Positions 61,805-64,000 of a DNA stretch of 64,000 bases are shown here, in pieces (the first letter of the stretch is position 1; each line of letters begins with the position of its first letter). The notes beneath the pieces were generated by a model. That model saw nothing but the letters and a program-made list of their open reading frames with translations. It ran no database searches and was not told the origin of the DNA. Position numbers and translations under genes: made by a program. This DNA is from Uranotaenia lowii (taxonomy: Eukaryota > Arthropoda > Insecta > Diptera > Culicidae): the NCBI RefSeq assembly GCF_029784155.1, contig NC_073693.1, positions 354,768,591-354,832,590 of the forward strand, in the 5' to 3' direction.

Positions 61805-62954
61805 TTCTTTATAAGCTTAACTTTTAAAGAAAATTAAACTGATAATCTGAACTTGGTTCTTGAAAACGTCGGTGAATTGTTAAGAACCATAGCTGCAATA
61901 TTTATCTTAAAAGGCTTTCAAAATGGTTAACTAAAGAAAAACTGTTTAAAGAGTTTTTTTTATCATGACGAGGAGGTGTCATTCAGATTGTTCAATGCTC
62001 AATTTTAAGAAAATACTCTCTAAATTCATCGAAATATAATCATTTCGACTATTTATCCTGAATAAGATTGAATTGGTTCAATGGTATCAATTTCAACTGA
62101 GTAAACAGTAGCCAAAAAACCTCTTTTACCCGATAACAATTCCCATGCTTCAAGTTTCCAATTATCCGTAAAGTCCCCAAAGTCTGACTTCACCGGACCC
62201 GTCCCGTTTTTTTTTTCTGGCTGCTGCTGGCTGAAATTCCGCTCTCGGTACCATAAATTTTGCAAACAATTTTCAAACAATACACCCAAGAGCCAAACTC
62301 TCCAAGCGGGTTTCCTGGGAGAAGAATTTCAAAAAAGCATTGCCGTTATTCTTCCAAACCCAAACTGCAGAAGGACACAGTTATTTCCCCTGCTTCTGGT
62401 TGAGAAAAAAAACGTGTCGAAATGGGGTGTGGGGTGCTGCAAACAACACCAGTCAAGCAGCTTATGAAACATTAAATTTCTCAATTTCTGCTGCAGCAGT
62501 TTCAGCACAGCACAGCGGGAATATTTGTGGAGTTTTGCGGCGAAACGCAAAAGCGCAAAACAGGAACGAACGAATGAACGAACGCATTTGTGACAATTTT
62601 CTCGCCGTTTTCCTTCATCATCTGCAGCATATTTCCCTCTTTCTCAAACACTCGGGACTTGTGTGGAACTTTTTCATCAACTTACACTTCTTTTTGAGGG
62701 TTTTTTTTCCCTGAAATCGGAATGGGGAAATGGGGAAAACTTTTTCATAAAGAGCTACTTTTTTGGCACTTTTTCTTTTTTGAAGTTTGCTCCTTTTTTG
62801 GAGATCATTTTCTAGGTCAGTAAGCCTGTTCTACAGCATTTGGTTGCCTTTTTATCATTTTTTAAACTGTCAAAACGCAGAATTCTAAGAATTCTAATCG
62901 AAAAAAAAACAATTTTATACATGTTCATTTATTTTATAAGAAACCATCTTTAAG
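61805..62954 (-). repeat. Inverted segmental duplication, right copy, proximal part
   Basis: Reverse complement of 37141-38290, directly adjoining array S10. The array boundary ('cttaaagatggtttct' in the complement) is the same as at S7. About 110 bp around 62101-62211 appear identical to 37880-37990; sequence nearer the array is about 90 percent identical, and the part below 62050 about 70 percent. Small indels not divisible by three argue that it is non-coding. Confidence 0.8.
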
Positions 62955-64000
62955 AATTTTGACAATTTTGACAATTTTAACAATTTTGACAATTTTGACA
63001 ATTTTGACAATTTTGACAATTTTGACAATTTTGACAATTTTGACAATTTTGACAATTTTGACAATTTTGACAATTTTGACAATTTTGACAATTTTGACAA
63101 TTTTGACAATTTTGAAAATTTTGAAAATTTTGACAATTTTGAAAATTTTGACAATTTTGACAATTTTGACAATTTTGAAAATTTTGACAATTTTGACAAT
63201 TTTGACAATTTTGACAATTTTGACAATTTTGACAATTTTGACAATTTTGACCATTTTTACAATGTTTACAATTTTGACAATTTTGACAATTTTGACAATT
63301 TTAACAATTTTGACAATTTTGACAATTTTGACAATTTTGACAATTTTGACAATTTGACAATTTTGACAATTTTGACAATTTTGACAATTTTGACAATTTT
63401 GACAATTTTGACAATTTTGACAATTTTGACAATTTTGACAATTTTGACAATTTTGACAATTTTGACAATTTTGACAATTTTTACAATTTTGACAATTTTG
63501 ACAATTTTGACAATTTTGACAATTTTGACCATTTTTACAATGTTTACAATTTTGACAATTTTGACAATTTTGACAATTTTAACAATTTTGACAATTTTGA
63601 CAATTTTGACAATTTTGACAATTTTGACAATTTTGACAATTTTGACAATTTTGACAATTTTGACAATTTTGACAATTTTGACAATTTTGACAATTTTGAC
63701 AATTTTGACAATTTTGACAATTTTGGCAATTTTGACAATTTTGACAATATTGACAATTTTGACAATTTTGACAATTTTGACAATTTTGACAATTTTAACA
63801 ATTTTGACAATTTTGACAATTTTGACAATTTTGACAATTTTGACAATTTTGACAATTTTGACAATTTTGACAATTTTGACAATTTTGACAATTTTGACAA
63901 TTTTGACAATTTTGACAATTTTGACAATTTTGACAATTTTGACAATTTTGACAATTTTGACAATTTTGACAATTTTGACAATTTTGACAATTTTGACAAT
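62955..64000 (+). repeat. Satellite array S10, 9-bp unit, type II (TTTTGACAA), runs off the window
   Basis: At least 116 units of AATTTTGAC. A distinctive variant series (gaccatttttacaatgtttac, later a taac unit) occurs at 63250-63305 and again at 63528-63585, about 278 bp apart (31 units, one of them shortened by a base near 63350), indicating a recent internal tandem duplication. Several 'gaaaatttt' variants cluster at 63114-63181. It is the inverted partner of array S7. Confidence 0.96.

Noticed and set aside
62340..62714. A 124-codon frame, and overlapping frames in the partner copy at 37229-37561
   Set aside because: The two copies of the inverted duplication differ by indels not divisible by three (for example an 8-bp TTCG expansion), so no common protein is maintained.

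Overview
This is a eukaryotic, AT-rich, intron-containing window. It most likely comes from a dipteran insect, and a mosquito is the best guess. The grounds are a secreted S28-family peptidase homologue with a 65-bp intron and a TATA plus TCAGT initiator promoter, many hAT-like non-autonomous elements, tRNA-derived SINE-like heads, and a mosquito-style tandem-tailed repeat with C-rich junctions. Species assignment is inference. Two runs of exactly 500 N (15585-16084 and 53042-53541) are assembly gaps.

The dominant content is a 9-bp satellite. Ten arrays (here S1 to S10) fill about 17 kb, roughly a quarter of the window. All use the near-palindromic core TTGWCAA plus a dinucleotide AA or TT. 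They fall into two types: type I TTGACAAAA (reverse complement TTTTGTCAA) and type II TTTTGACAA (reverse complement TTGTCAAAA). S1, S2 and most of S9 are type I. S3 to S8 and S10 are type II, in both orientations. Because the unit is a multiple of three, the arrays create long open frames on both strands; these are not genes.

Layout: 1-2.8 kb holds unique DNA and the small array S1. 2.8-8.5 kb is the largest array, S2. 8.5-13.4 kb is unique DNA with S3 and a 78-bp minisatellite. 13.4-16.1 kb is S4, running into a gap. 16.1-30.3 kb is gene-free, AT-rich DNA with several transposon remnants. 30.3-35.3 kb is the only convincing gene, a two-exon secreted S28 serine-carboxypeptidase-like protein, bracketed by S5 and S6 in opposite orientation. 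36.5-38.8 kb (S7 plus unique flank) recurs in inverted orientation at 59.1-64.0 kb (flank plus S10), forming a large inverted duplication about 20 kb apart. 45.5-49.2 kb holds S8 and S9 back to back. 49-59 kb is transposon-rich non-coding DNA.

The gene product lacks the expected catalytic Ser (Gly at that position) and probably the His (Phe), while the Asp motif remains, so it looks like a pseudoenzyme. The other notable material is repeat biology: higher-order duplications inside arrays, block switching between type I and type II units, shared flanks around arrays, and three hAT-like elements with readable terminal inverted repeats and 8-bp target duplications. No operon-like or multi-gene system is visible. 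Comparisons between distant copies were made by eye, so identities and boundaries are approximate.
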